Assembly (NCBI RefSeq): GCF_029931775.1
Contig: NC_079325.1
Span: forward strand, 52,684,286 to 52,748,285
Direction: 5' to 3'
Origin: Euleptes europaea
Taxonomy: Eukaryota; Chordata; Lepidosauria; Squamata; Sphaerodactylidae
Length of the DNA stretch: 64,000 nt
Shown: in pieces, positions 1-11,340 of the stretch
Layout of the letters: every line of letters starts with the position of its first letter
Position numbering within the stretch: position 1 is the stretch's first letter
Program-made: the position numbers and the translations under genes
The notes under the pieces: generated by a model
Database searches by the model: none
What the model saw: the letters and a program-made list of their open reading frames with translations, nothing else
What the model was told of the DNA's origin: nothing

Positions 1-485
1 GCATTGAAAAAGGGACATAGCACTTAGATTCCCCTATAAAAGACAAGATTCAAATTTGTTCAGCTCATTCCCCAACTCTCTCCTAGATAATTTCTGAATA
101 ATAAAAGTTCCCTTTGCAAATCCTGAAATGGATGGATGCTCTTCTTACTACATTGAATTTTATAAACTGTTAAAGTTAACAGCTTTGCAGAAGTCTCAGT
201 ATATAGAAGAAATCAAAAGGAAGCGGAATTTAGTGTTCAACAGACTTGACAATGGTAATGGAAGACAGGTCTATCAGTGGCTACTAGCCATGGTAAATAA
301 AGGGAACCTCCACATTCAGAGGCAGTCAGCCTCTGGGTCCCAGTGTGAGGAGACAACATCAGGGAAAGGCCTCTATGCCCTACTGTTGAACCCCCAGAGG
401 AACTGGTGGGCCACTACGTGAGAAAGGATGCTGGACTAGATGGACCACTGGTCTGATCCAGGAGGGCTCTTCTTAGGTTCTTATG
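1..485 (+). mobile_element. LINE 3'-end fragment (CR1/L3-like) and unassigned flank
   Basis: 262-485 ends in TGGTCTGATCCAGGAGGGCT and TTCTTATG, the 3' end of a CR1-like LINE. The same family lies reversed at 14485-14765. In 1-261 I recognise nothing. Confidence 0.6.
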
Positions 486-494
486 ACAGTGCTT

Positions 495-700
495 GATGAA
501 CATATGAAGCTGCCTTATACTGAATCAGACCCTCGGTCCATCAAAGTCAGTATAGTCTGCTCAGACTGGCAGGGGTTTCACGCAGAAGTCTTTCACATCA
601 CCAACTTGCCTAGTCCCTTCAACTGGAGATGTCAGGGATTGGAACCAGGGACCTTCTGCATGCCAAGCAGATGCTCTATCACTGAGTCACAGCCCCTCCA
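495..700 (-). mobile_element. tRNA-Ala-derived SINE
   Basis: Reversed copy: the tRNA-like head (boxes GTGACTCAGTGATAGAGCAT and GGTTCCAATCCCTGAC) ends near 700 and the tail CATATGAAGCTGCC-type end is near 495. RNA polymerase III promoter boxes are visible. Not a functional tRNA gene. Confidence 0.8.
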
Positions 701-1492
701 CTTAGTTGATAAGTTACGGGTCTTTTATAAAATCTCACAATTTAGCAGCATGATTATTATTTTTCTTTTAGGCCTAGGATGAATAAATACTGTTTACTAT
801 TTTCAGTGGGGAATTTACATTTTTCTAACCTTTTGAGTTTTACCTTGTAGAAATGGGTTAAGAAGAGGATCAGCATCAGCTCAGATTTTTCTTTATTTAT
901 GGTCTGCTTGTTTCACTGATTACTGGTTAGGTGCATCAGCTGGATATATCTATCTTATTTATAATCTGCTTGATTGATCATGAATGTAAATAGTTTTGAG
1001 AAATGAAATTAAATAAATGACCAAAATTGTAAACACGTTTTTTATAGGGACAACTACGGTACTTAGAAATCCACGGGTTGCAGGACAGAAGCAGAATTCC
1101 TCTTTCTCACACACGGAGAACGTTTGAAAAGGCATCCTTTTGTCTAACAAGAAGCATTCCTCCTCCTCTTACACAGAAGGGAATGCTTCTTCAAAGAGGG
1201 CACCTGTTATGACCTGCATGCATCATGTTCAAACCAAACAGTTCAGAAGAAGCATCTCTGACACAAGAGGAATCCCTCCATCACATATAACCGTTCCCAA
1301 TGTTTTAACATTTTTCTTGATAACTGTTCCACATTACATATGGGGGTGTATGCACACACCGACTCAGATTTTAATCAACAAATGCAATCAATTGCCTAAA
1401 ATTCCTTTAACAGAGTGACAGCATTCACAAAAACACTACAGGCCTAACAACTAAACCTCAGGCGTCTAACGTGCCCACTACAAGAGACACCC
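700..1492. other. Unassigned COQ4-side intergenic/intronic sequence
   Basis: AT-rich with no recognisable exon or repeat. 1150-1270 has a weak inverted repeat (AGAAGCATTCCTC / GGAATGCTTCT). No COQ4 terminal exon is present. Confidence 0.4.
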
Positions 1493-1500
1493 AGCATCAA

Positions 1501-1707
1501 TAAGGTTGCCAACTTCCAGGTACTAGCTGGAGATCTCCTGTTATTACAACTGATCTCCAGACGACAGAGATCCGTTCACCTGGAGAAAATGGCTTTGGCC
1601 ATTGGACTCTATGGCACTGAAGTCTCTCCTCCTCCCCAAACCCCACCCTCCTCAGGCTCCACATCAGAAACCTCCCACTGGTGGAAAAGAAGGACCTGGC
1701 AACCCTA
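1501..1707 (+). mobile_element. hAT-type MITE (TAGGGTTGCC family)
   Basis: Terminal repeats TAAGGTTGCC / GGCAACCCTA, flanked by a perfect 8-bp duplication AGCATCAA at 1493-1500 and 1708-1715. The 8-bp duplication is the hAT signature. Other copies: 10327-10440, 57847-57943, 59669-59872, 59999-60571. Confidence 0.85.
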
Positions 1708-1715
1708 AGCATCAA

Positions 1716-2365
1716 CCCTTCAACTTAAAAACGGATGTCACCTGTATGGTCTTCTTTGTCACCATAAGGGCTAGAAACTTTTAAAAAATAGTATTTGACT
1801 GAAACAGTAAATGAGAGCCTTGCAGCTCTCTCCTTCCCACTTTGGACTGATAAGCTTCTGGAGCGGGGGGGGAGGGAGAGAGAGGAGTACCCATGGCAGA
1901 AAAAGGAGAAAATAAATGTCTGCAAAGGGTCAGGCGTCTTTTGGCCTGAAAGAACAGAATGCTAAAAATAACCAGAGTTCCTGGGCTCTGCAGGAGGTGA
2001 AGCCCCTCCACAGTTCCAGCCAGGATTTTAAACAATACAGATGAAGAGATAAAGGGCAGAGATGAGAGTGAAGCCTCCTTTCTCTGTCTCCAGCACTCTT
2101 GCTCCAGGCGGTTGATTGCACAACAGCCACCCTGTCCTCCATACCCCACATTTCCCAGCCGTGCTTCAAATGCGACGCTGGCACCTCCTCATCCGGTTCA
2201 ACCACCCAGTGACTAGGGCAGGCCTTGGCTCCATTGTGGAAATAGGTGAAAGGGGACTGCCAGCCAAGGCAGTTCCCTTTCACCCCTTTCCCTGTTGCAA
2301 CCACTGCATTCATGCACGTCAAAGATGAGGATGAAGAAGCAGCAGCGGAAGGGATGGGGAGGGGG
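1716..2365. other. Unassigned sequence
   Basis: No exon, RNA gene or repeat that I recognise. Long minus-strand open frames here show no coding signature. Confidence 0.4.
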
Positions 2366-2662
2366 GTTGGTTTTTTAATGCCGACTTTCTCTACCACTTA
2401 AGGATCAAACCAGCTTACAACCACCTTACTTTCCCCTCCCCACAACAGACACCCTGTGAGGTAGGTGGGGATGAGAGAGTATGACTTGCCCAAGGTCACC
2501 CAGCTGGCTTCATGTGTAGGAGTGGAGAAACCAACCCAGTTCACCAGATTAGCCTCCACTGCTCACGTAGAGGAGTGGGAAGTCAAAACTGGTTCTCCAG
2601 ATCAGACTCTACCGCTCCAAACCACCGCTGTTAACCACTACACCACGGTGGCTCTGCTGCTG
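2366..2662 (-). mobile_element. tRNA-derived SINE with AACTCTTCTTC tail family
   Basis: Reversed copy running from TTTCTCTACCACTTAAGG to AACCACTACACCACGGTGGC, the tRNA-like head. The same family appears at 4768-5075, 7448-7745, 10629-10935, 12828-13122, 31492-31775 and 44405-44722. Confidence 0.85.
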
Positions 2663-2821
2663 TAACACCCATGCTGCCTCATCCCAAACCTGACACCTGT
2701 TCTGCTCGCTTTCTAAGACAGTGCTCTCATTTACATGGGTAGAAAGCAAGCATGAGCCCGCTGCTGGTCACCCAAAGCAACACGGGCATCCCACACTGAA
2801 GCATGAACATGCAATGTCATA

Positions 2822-3058
2822 TAAGCACCCGAGTGGTACAGTCATTAAAAGTGTTGGCCTAGTATCTGGGACAGCCAGGTTCGAATCCCCACTCTGCCAT
2901 GGAAGCTTGCTGGGTGACCTTGGGCCAGTCACACACTCTCGGCCTAGCCTACCTCACAGGGTTGTTGTGAGGATAAAGTGGAGGCAAGGAGAACAATGTA
3001 AGTTGCTTTAGGTCCCCATTGGGGAGAAAGGTGGGGTACAAATGAATAAACACATACC
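2822..3058 (+). mobile_element. tRNA-derived SINE (CTGCCATGGAAGCTTGC type)
   Basis: Head GGTTCGAATCCCCACTCTGC, body GGGTGACCTTGGGCCAGTCA, tail GGTCCCCATTGGGGAGAAAG followed by an AAT/ACA-rich end. A widespread squamate SINE. Confidence 0.8.
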
Positions 3059-3332
3059 GGTAAATATAACCTCATTGCGAGTTCACCTTATGTCACATGC
3101 ACAGCCGGTGGGCACTTCTAATCCTCCATCAAAGCTGTTCTGGCAAGTATCTGAGGATGCTACCACACAGGGTCCCTCCCATTAGAGAGCAGCATGCCCC
3201 CCACATTCAAAGGGAGCGTCTTCACTACATTGTACTTGTTCTGGGCATGACATGTGGGGCTCTCAGGGCTTACGCCTTTCATCTGACTCAAAGGAAGAAC
3301 TATGGGGTGGCTGTGGGTAGAGCGTTCGTATG

Positions 3333-4070
3333 AATAAGAACATAAGAACATAGGAAAAGCCCTGCTGGATCAGACCCAGGCCCATCAAGTCCAGCAGTCT
3401 GTTCACACAGTGGCCAACCAGGTGCCTCTAGGAAGCCCCCAAACAAGACGACTGCAGCAGCAGCATCCTGCCTGTGTTCCACAGCACCTAAGATAAGAGG
3501 CATAAGAAAAGCCATGCTGGATCAGACCCAGGCCCATCAAGTCCAACAGTCTGTTCACACAGTGGTCAACCAGGTGCCTCTAGGAAGCCCACAAACAAGA
3601 CAAATGGAGCAGCACCATCCTGCCTGTGTTCCAAAGCACCTCATCGAATAAGCATGCTCCTCTGATACTAGAGAGAATAGGTATGCCCTAAGACTAGTAT
3701 CCGTTTTTACCAGTAGCCATGAATAACCCTCTCCGCCATGAACATGTCCACTCCCCTCTTAAAACCCTCCAAGTTGGCAGCCATCACCACATCCTGGGGC
3801 AGGAAGTTCCACAATTTAACTATGTGTTGTGTGAAGAAATACTTCCTTTTATCGGTTTTGAATCTCTCCCCCTCCATCTGCAGCAGATGACCCCATGTTC
3901 TGGCATTTTGAAAGAGGGAGAAAAGCTTCTCCCTGTCCACTCTCTCCATACCATGCATAATTTTATAGACCTCTACCATGTCTCCCCTTAACGGCTCCTC
4001 CCGAAGCTGATGAGGGAGGGAAGAGTTAAGCTCCACCTTAAAAATTGGCTGATAAGTGCTGCATGGCTCC
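3333..4070 (-). mobile_element. CR1-like LINE 3' part, with its end duplicated in tandem
   Basis: The minus-strand translation includes RTWGHLLQMEGERF, FTQHIVKLWNFLPQDVV and [11 protein letters not shown], the typical C-terminus of CR1-group ORF2. The 3' end (GCCTCTAGGAAGCCC, CTGGATCAGACCC) occurs twice in succession, 3333-3497 and 3502-3660. Confidence 0.8.
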
Positions 4071-4535
4071 CCCCTCTTTTGGCCCTTCAAAGGACATTTG
4101 TCTTTTCCCAGCTAAGCCATGGTCTGTGGGAATGTGGAGTCGGGAAGCTACGGGGGGGTGGGGGGCACCACAAATGTCCCTGTATCAGCAGTTCCAGGAC
4201 AGGCAAGCGGATACCGTTCCCACCTGCGGTGACAGCCTGAACCAACATTTATCACCTTCTGCCCACAGAAAAGCCTTTCCCTTTCTTGTGAATCCCTAAC
4301 CCAATTTTTCTTCAAACCAAGAATGCGGCTGTACTCAAAGGAGCTGCCCGTGCCTTTGAGGTTACAGGGAATTTCACAGAATCCTCGTAGCAGAAGGAGA
4401 CAAATTTGGTTGCAAAACCCTCTTACAGATCGACATCTTAAGTTTCATCAGCCCCCCCCCCTTGGGACGTGGGGCAGAACAGAGAGATGCTGCTGCGGCT
4501 TCAGGTCAATTCAGTCAAAACCACTCCAGACTCAC
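4070..4535. other. Unassigned COQ4 intron sequence
   Basis: Contains a G-run (4150) and a C-run (4453) but no recognisable exon. COQ4 exon 6 is not here. Confidence 0.4.
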
Positions 4536-4665
4536 CTAACATGTTGGTAGGCATGCCAAGGAGTGTGTGCATCAGATCGTGGACTTCTCGATACCGCTGG
4601 GCGATGTAGGCCAATTCCTCATCATCTACAAACTTGGTAGGCATCCTCGTGTCCGGAGAAACCCT
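4536..4665 (-). CDS. COQ4: COQ4 exon 5 (zinc-site exon)
   Basis: Reads [20 protein letters not shown] then [16 protein letters not shown] and GMPTNMLG. It holds the first three ligands of the HDxxH-x11-E site. The acceptor is TGATCGGCAG and the donor TTAG|GTGAGT-like (GTGAG). Confidence 0.96.
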
Positions 4666-7600
4666 CTGCCGATCAGAACAAAGGCAGGGCTCATGTATTT
4701 AATTTATACTCCGCCTTTCTCCCCAATGGGGACTCAAAGCTGCTTACTTTGTTTTCCTCTCCTGTCCAGCGTAGTGTAGTGGTTAAGAGCGGTGGTTTGG
4801 AGCAGTGGACTCTGATCTGGAGAACCGGGTTTGATCCCCCACTCCTCCACATGAGCAGCAGAGGCTAATCTGGCGAAGTGGATTTGTTTCCCCACTCCTC
4901 CACATGAAGCCAGCTGGGTGACCTTGGGCTAGTCACAGCTCTCTTAGGGCTCTCTCAGCCCCACCTACCTCACAGGGTGTCTATTGTGGGGAGGGGAAGG
5001 GAAGGTGATTGTAAGCTGGTTTGTGTCTCCCTTAAGTGGTAGAGAAAATCGGCATATAGAAACCAACTCTTCTTATCCTCACAACAATCCTGTGAGATAG
5101 GTCAGTGTGAGAGAGTGACACTGCTCCACGGTCACCAAGCAGGCTCCCTTGGCACAGCGGGGATTTCAACCTGGGTCTCCCAGATCCTAGTCCAACACTC
5201 TAACCACTACACCATGCTGGCTCATATTCATATACACACACACTTTGTATAATTTTTTGCAATTTGCTGCTTGAATTAGCCGTTAAACAGATGTTGCAAG
5301 TATTTCAAAAGCCACTAAGACACTGGAAATCTTGTGCAAAACTAAATTGTGGCAGTTTGCAGTAAGCTGCATCCAGAAGTTAGAAGCTACAGGAAGGCAC
5401 TGGGAGCTTTGCATGCAAACATTCTTCCAGATGACCACTAAAAACCCATACCATCTCATCTTGGTGTCTCCCTCTCCCCTTGTTTAGCTTGTAGCATTTT
5501 TTTCTTCAGTCCCATGAGGACTAGAAGTTTGTTATTTTTAAACAAAAGTGAAAACAGAGAGTCCTAATATTACATGGAGATAAACCATTCCCAGAAACCC
5601 CGCCCTACATCTTAAACTTACGTTGTCATCCAAAAAGCGAACATATTCCCGGCCAAATGTCCCCTCTGGAAGTGCCCGAAGCGCAGTGATATCCAGTGTG
5701 GAAAGACGTATCCGTGGCCGCTCTCTGTGCAGGAAGGAGAGTGTGATTGGCTGGCAACATAAAATCAAGGAGGCAAAGACCCCAGAAACATACATCAACT
5801 CTAAGGAAGACGGCACCCTTTAAGGCGTTTGAAAATACTCAGCACAATCCAGCAAAAATAAGCCTCCCAATGATTTCAATGAGACCTAAGTACATGCTCG
5901 CATCCTTCTCATCAACATGAACAAGGCTGAAAGGTGTAGAACTTTGGCTAGATCAGGCCCATTTCAGTTTTCTGTGATATCTCTGCTACTATGATAGCCA
6001 ACTTGCAACTCTTGCTCAAACTTTTCCCAACTCATTTTGGCAACATTATTTGAGACCTCATTTCTTTCATTTCTGTTATAAAACTCTTGCTTCTTCAGGG
6101 CTGTCTTGTATTTTGTGCCAAGTTCAAAGAGTCCAGAGCCATGCTGGACAGCCCCTACATAATCAAATTCTTAAACCAGTCATGTCCAAGCTATGTCCCC
6201 ACTAGAGAACTGATAAGGGGCTGTGAAAATGAAAAGTAATAAAAGAGATCCTAAGAGCACAAAGTATCCACTCACAGAGGAGGCTGCTCATTGTGTCTCT
6301 GCGTGATTCAGTGCCCTGGCCATGCCTTCTTGAAGGACAGGCTAATCTGGCCCCAAAGGAGGCTGCTCACTGTGTCTCTGCATGATCTAGTGCCCTGGCC
6401 ATGCCTTCTTGAAGCCCCATCCCTGCATTGGATAAGATTGGATCAGTCAGTCCTTCAGAATGCAGAGATTCCCATCTCTCTCTGTGTGTATATACATACA
6501 TACATGTGTGCGTGTTAGATGCCATCAAGTCGCTTCCGACTCATGGCGACTCTATGAATCAGTGTCCTCCAAAATGTCCTATCTTTGACAGCCTTGCTCA
6601 GGTCTTGCAAATTGAGGGTCATGGCTTCCTTTATAGAGTCCATCCATCTCTTGTTGGGTCTTCCTCTTTCCTGTTGCCCTCAACTTTTCCTAGCATGGCT
6701 GTCTTTTCTAGTGAATCTTGTCTTCTCATAATTTGACCAAAATACAATAGCTTCCGTTTAGTCATTTTAGCTTCTAGGGTCAGTTCAGGCTTGATTTGAT
6801 CTATAACCCACTGATTTGTTTTTTTGGCAGGTCAGGGTATCCATAACCCTCTCCTCCAACACCACATTTCAAAGGAATCTACTTTCTTCCTGTCAGCTTT
6901 CTTCAATGTCCAGTTTTCACACCCATACACAGTAACAGGGAATTTTATATACTCTATCTATCTATCTACACACACACACACACAGTAAGCTGCATATATA
7001 CACACACATGCACACACCTATATTAGTTTATATTTATGCTTTTAGCCCATAGATATTTACCCCATATTTATATTGTCTTAACCTTCTTTGGTTCTTAATT
7101 CAATTTATTTTAGGTTATTTCCCTTTCCCCCCCACTTTTGTCGCATTTTTAAAAAGTAACCTTGTCAGCCTTTAACAGGTGTTCTGCCCCTGAAATAGCA
7201 CGGACTGCTGTAACAGTATCTCGCCTTGGCTATGGGCTAAGAAAAACTCGGTAAACACACTGTAGGATTTGATGTCCCTCGGGGTCATTCCTCATCCTCT
7301 CCTGGAGCTTCTGCAGAGCGAAGTAGCCCGTGGTCTCCCCGAGAACGGCTACCATATCTACAAAAAAACAGAGGGGAGCCAAAGAGAGAGGAGAGAGTGA
7401 ATAATGCCGACAATAAGCAGTAACCAACTGGCACATGGTCTAGTTTCAAGAAGAAGAGTTGGTTTTTATATACCGACTTTCTCTACCACTTAAGGAAGAA
7501 TCAAACTGGCTTACAATCACCTTCCCTTACCCTCCCCACAGCAGACACCCTGTGAGGTAGGTGGGGCGGAGAGAGCTGTGACTAACCCAAGGTCACCCAG

Positions 7601-9557
7601 CTGGCTTCATGTGGAGGAGTGGGGAAACAAATTCAACGAAGTTCACAGCGCTCATGTGGAGGAGTGGGGAATCAAACCCAGTTCTCCAGATTAGAGTCCA
7701 CCACTCCAAACCACCTCTCTTAACCACTACACCATGCTGGCTCTCCAAACAAAACAGGGGATATATTTTATTTGCTTTGGGGTCTTGGAGCCTGATCTGC
7801 CATACAATTAAATCAAAACTGCGGCTTCAAAAGAGGTCGGTTTTAAAAATGTGGGGGAGGCAGAAATGGGATAATGCAGTAACAAACCTGCTCCGTGCCA
7901 CTCAAACAGAGAACAGCACGGGCAAATCCAAGATGCAGTTTGGCCCTTGGCGGATATTCTGAAATTCCCTGCCAACGCAGAATTTTTAATGTGAAATCTA
8001 GTACCTGGCATAGAACACAGGTATGCTATTTGAGGTACTACTACTAAACATTTGTCTAACGTTCCAGTTATTCCATTTAACTTGCTTCACATGCATCGTC
8101 TTCTTGCGATCCTTACAGTACCCTTGTAAGGCAGACTGGTTTTATTATCCTCAAACTACAGACCGGTGTGGGGGTGGGACAGTGGGAAGGCAGAGCTAAG
8201 AGAGAGGAGCTTGCATAAGGCCAGCTAGTGAGTTTGTGGCAGAGGTGAGATTTGACTTAGCAACGTTTGGGGTCACATGAACACATGAAGCTGCCTTACA
8301 CTGAATCAGACCTTTGGTCCATCATCGTCAGTACTGTCTACTCTAACTGGCAGTGGCTTTCCAGGGTTTTAGGCGGAGGCCTTTCCCATTACCTGCTGCC
8401 TGGTCCTTTTAACTGGAGATACCGGGGATTGAACCTGGGACCTTCTGCATGCCAAGTAGATGCTCTACCTCTGAGCCATATCCCCTCAGAAAATGCCAGT
8501 TAATGCACAATTTTCTGCCAGAAATGCACCAGGCGTGGACATCATCAACCGGAACATATGAAGCAGCCTTATATCAAATCAGACTGCTGGTCTGTCTTGC
8601 TTGGCTACTCTGACTGGCAGAACCTCTCCAGGGTCTCAGGTAGAGAAAAGCTCTCCCAATAGGATTTCCCTTGCTACTCTGAGATCTTTTAACTGCAGCT
8701 TTCAGAGAGTGAGCCCAGAACCTTCTGCATTCAAGCATGAGCTATAATCCATCTAGGGTAGGACTTTGACCGGCGGCAGCACTCTGGAAAATGCAATTAA
8801 AAATACTAAGAGCAACTAAAAATAGTCAAGGTCCAGGGTGGGGGGATCAACAAAAGGCCCGGAGGGAAAGGTTGGAGCCAAATGAACTGCTTTTGGGAGG
8901 GATCTCCAGACCAGAGCCAAAGCAGCGGCATCTTCCGTGCTCCCATACCTTATTTCTTTTTAGCCTAAAGGTGGGGGCAACAGAGTACAACCTTTGAAGC
9001 TGGTCTTAAGTGATGGACAGGCTCATAGGATTGAGACTGGGAAGGGCAGCTGTGAAGGAGCTAGAAAAGATTCTTAAGTGTAAGGACGTGCCACTGGCCA
9101 CCAAGATCAAGTTAATTCATACCATCATATTCCCTATTACTATGTATGGGTGTGAAAGCTGGATATTGAAGAAAGCTGATAGGAAGAAAGTAGATTCCTT
9201 TGAAATGTGGTGTTGGAGGAAAGTGTTATGGATATCGTGGACTGCCAAAAAACAAAAACAAATCAGTGTGTTAGAGAGCAAATCAAGCCTGTACTGACCC
9301 TAGAATCTAAAATGTCTAAACTGAGGCTGTCGTACTTTGGTGACATTATGAGAAGAATCACTGGAAAAGACAATCATGCTATGAAAAGTGGAAGGCAGCA
9401 GGAAAAGAGGAAGACCCAACAAGAGATGGATTGACTCTATCAAGGAAGCCACAGTCCTCAGTTTGCAAGACCTGAGCAAGGCTGTTGAAGATAGGATGTT
9501 TTGGAGGACGTTGATTCATAGGGTCGCAATGAGTCGGAATTCACTTGACGGCACTTA

Positions 9558-9593
<36 letters not shown>

Positions 9594-10628
9594 GGGGAAG
9601 GTTACTTTTTGACCAGCCCCATAGACACTTTGCCTTTTGATGGCAATAATCTGGACTCTGAACTGTGCCTGGAAACACAACCAGCCACTCTGCAGATCCT
9701 TCAGAACTGGCAAAACAGGTTGCTGTAAATTCTGCCAGATTTGCGATCTCACAGCTGTATTTTGTGGAAGTTTGGACCTCCCAGCACTTACATAATCTGA
9801 GTAAGATCAGAGCAAGAAGGAGTGTAGCCAGTTTGGTACCGTTTTGTGCAAACAAGAGATTGCCCTGGAGGGTTCCCCACATCTGAGCATTGCAGGCAAA
9901 GATTGACAGCAATGGGCAAATTCTCATTCGAGGACCATTGTCAGCTGTTATTGGTTTTCTCACTGCGGTGTTCCCAATATGTTTTCCGGGAACCTCCAGG
10001 GGATCCTAGAACTCAGTTTGGGAAGCTGCTGTTCTAGACACTGGGATGAGTTTTTAAAGCAATTAGAGACGTTTACAGGTGACTAATCACTGATGGGTTT
10101 ATCAATGGTCATTAGATACAGTGGCACCCAGAACATGGAACCTCCATGTTCTGAAGCAGTGCACCTGTGGATGTTGAAAGGCAAACCTTTCAGAGGGACT
10201 GCTGCCTTTATGCCATGCAGGTGAGTTTCCTGGAGACATTTGGGGAGCCACTGTGGGAAGCCCCTGACCTTGTGGAGTACCTGGACCTTTAGTCTGATTC
10301 AGCAAGGGGATTCTAACAGTCTTCTAAATGGGGCTGCCAGCTCAGGGTCTGGAAATACTTGGAGATTTTGGGGGTGGAGCCTGAGGAGGGTAGGGTTTGG
10401 GGATGCTACAGTTAGGATGCTACAGTTTCATTGAGTTTCTATGAAGCAGCAGCTCACCATGCCGGTAAGGATCGTAGAGTGCCATAAACGCTGAGCCAAC
10501 AGTCAGCAGGGCTTTCTGCAGGGGGCTTGTTGGAATGTGGCCTGGATACAGCGGGTAAGATGCTTCCTCTCCCACAGCACTGGCGGTAGGTGAAGCTTGG
10601 CCAGTGTGGCACGGATGGCATCTCCTGC
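4536..10628 (-). CDS. COQ4: COQ4, coenzyme Q biosynthesis protein (partial gene, internal exons 2-5)
   Basis: Seen: four minus-strand exons (10458-10628, 7261-7357, 5622-5724, 4536-4665) joined by GT-AG introns with matching phases. They read [36 protein letters not shown] and RVSPDTR...[17 protein letters not shown], collinear with human COQ4 as I recall it. Known: COQ4 is a matrix-side inner-membrane protein of the CoQ synthome; it binds zinc through an HDxxH-x11-E motif and is needed for ubiquinone ring processing. Here HDLMH is intact and the expected Glu codon is split across the exon 5 donor. The C-terminal exons (human continues VVKWFEA...) are absent from 1-4535 and should lie to the left. 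The first exon with the mitochondrial presequence was not found. Divergent from TRUB2, as in human. Confidence 0.95.
4693..5223 (-). mobile_element. tRNA-derived SINE split by a second SINE (4768-5075, + strand)
   Basis: 4693-4748 and about 5080-5223 are the two ends of one reversed CTGCCATGG-type SINE (CCCCAATGGGGAC at one end, CACTACACCATGCTGGC at the other). Between them is an AACTCTTC-tail SINE in forward orientation, so the latter is younger. Confidence 0.8.
5225..6490. other. COQ4: COQ4 intron sequence around exon 4
   Basis: Apart from exon 4 (5622-5724) I see only a short direct duplication at 6280-6420 (CTCA(T/C)TGTGTCTCTGC(G/A)TGAT and AGTGCCCTGGCCATGCCTTC repeated). Confidence 0.4.
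5622..5724 (-). CDS. COQ4: COQ4 exon 4
   Basis: Reads [20 protein letters not shown] then [14 protein letters not shown], with acceptor CTTCCTGCACAG and donor GACAAC|GTAAGT. It ends in phase 0. Confidence 0.95.
6495..6945 (-). mobile_element. Bov-B (RTE) LINE 3' fragment
   Basis: Reversed: GCCATCAAGTCGCTTCCGAC is the 3' end; inward it encodes pieces of the Bov-B C-terminus such as [10 protein letters not shown] and HPYTGCE-type text. Followed by TATC/CA microsatellite at 6955-6985. Confidence 0.8.
7261..7357 (-). CDS. COQ4: COQ4 exon 3
   Basis: Reads [18 protein letters not shown] and then [13 protein letters not shown]. The acceptor is TTTTTTTGTAG|AT and the donor CTACA|GTGTGT. The phases join exon 2 (G|AT = Asp) and exon 4 (CA|A = Gln). 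Confidence 0.95.
7448..7745 (-). mobile_element. tRNA-derived SINE (AACTCTTC tail)
   Basis: Reversed full-length-looking copy in COQ4 intron 2, from GAAGAAGAGTTGG to CACTACACCATGCTGGCTCT. Confidence 0.85.
7745..8260. other. Unassigned COQ4 intron sequence
   Basis: Nothing recognisable besides a short degraded LINE/SINE-like tail at 8090-8250 (CTTGTAAGGCAGACTGGT). Confidence 0.35.
8265..8485 (-). mobile_element. tRNA-Ala-derived SINE
   Basis: Reversed copy: ACACATGAAGCTGCCTTACA tail, head GGTTCAATCCCCGGTATCTC. An older, more diverged copy follows at 8553-8750. Confidence 0.8.
8553..8750 (-). mobile_element. Degraded tRNA-Ala-derived SINE
   Basis: Starts AACATATGAAGCAGCCTTAT and keeps the internal CTCTGACTGGCAG and CTTTTAACTGCAG landmarks. 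The tRNA-like head is badly decayed, so it is older than its neighbour. Confidence 0.65.
9001..9592 (+). mobile_element. Bov-B (RTE) LINE 3' end with (CA)n tail
   Basis: Encodes pieces of the Bov-B ORF2 C-terminus: [40 protein letters not shown], then a frame change before [20 protein letters not shown]. It ends GAATTCACTTGACGGCACTT followed by a CA microsatellite (9557-9592), a common Bov-B tail type. Confidence 0.85.
9593..10326. other. Unassigned COQ4 intron sequence
   Basis: No feature recognised. It contains part of a Penelope/hAT-like AACCTCCAGGGGATCC segment near 9990. Confidence 0.3.
10327..10440 (-). mobile_element. Partial hAT MITE (TAGGGTTGCC family)
   Basis: Carries TGGAGATTTTGGGGGTGGAGC and GAGGAGGGTAGGGTTTGG, the diagnostic middle of the family, close to COQ4 exon 2. 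Confidence 0.6.
10458..10628 (-). CDS. COQ4: COQ4 exon 2
   Basis: Contains [18 protein letters not shown] and [10 protein letters not shown], the start of the conserved COQ4 domain. The donor is CAT G|GTGAGC (phase 1). The acceptor I chose is CTTCTTCTTCAG at 10629-10640, whose pyrimidine tract is the tail of an adjacent SINE. An alternative acceptor inside the exon (CTACCGCCAG|TGCTGTGG) would shorten it by roughly 60 bases and cannot be excluded. Confidence 0.85.
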
Positions 10629-10935
10629 CTGAAGAAGAAGAGTTGGGTTTTATATGCTGACTTTCTCTACCACTTAAGGGAGAATCAAACTGGCTTACAA
10701 ACCTTCCCTTCCTCTCCCCACATCAGACATCCTGTGAGGTAGGTGAGGCTGAGAGAGCTCTAAGAGAGCTATGATTAGCCCAAGGTCACCCAGTTGGCTT
10801 CATGTGTAGGAGTGGGGAAACCAACCTGGTTCATCAGATTAGCATCCGCCGCTCATGTGGAGGAGCGGGGAAGCAAACCTGGTTCTCCAGATTAAAGTCC
10901 ACCGCTCCAAACCACTGCACCACGCTGGCCCGGAG
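10629..10935 (-). mobile_element. tRNA-derived SINE directly abutting COQ4 exon 2
   Basis: Reversed, so sense to COQ4. Its tail on the minus strand reads AACTCTTCTTCTTC and joins AG|GCAGGAG, the acceptor of COQ4 exon 2. The head lies at about 10900-10930. Confidence 0.85.
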
Positions 10936-11084
10936 GGCAAAGGGTTAGTAGCACCAAGCAAGGAAACATTTTGATTCCAAAGAAAATTCTTCTGCGTTCT
11001 TTACCAATGTCAGTGGTGACAGCGTCAGTGCGGACTACTTTGACAACGATAACTTTAACAACAGCCATGCAATATGTAAAAGCA

Positions 11085-11340
11085 CCGAGTCATTCCTGAC
11101 CCATGGGGTGACATCACATCCCAACTTTGCCCAGGCAATGTTTCCGGGGTGGTTTGCCATGGCCTTCCCCAGTCATCTTCCCTTTACCCCCAGCAACCTG
11201 GCCAACCTTGGAAGGATGGAAGGCTGAGTCAACCTGGAGCTGGCTACCTGAAACCAACTTCCGTGGGGATCGAACTCAGGTCGTGAGCAGAGCTTGGACT
11301 GCAGTACTGCAGCTTACCACTCTGTGCCATAGGGCTCTAT
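11085..11340 (-). mobile_element. tRNA-derived SINE (GACCTGAGTTCGATCCC family)
   Basis: Reversed: the head GAGCCCTATGGCACAGAGTG and B box GACCTGAGTTCGATCCC are at the right end, and GGGTCAGGAATGACTCGGTG at the left. Same family as 40142-40400 and 52220-52495. Confidence 0.8.

Noticed and set aside
128-421. 97-residue open frame at the left edge
   Set aside because: Its second half is a LINE 3' end and the first half resembles nothing known; not a COQ4 exon.
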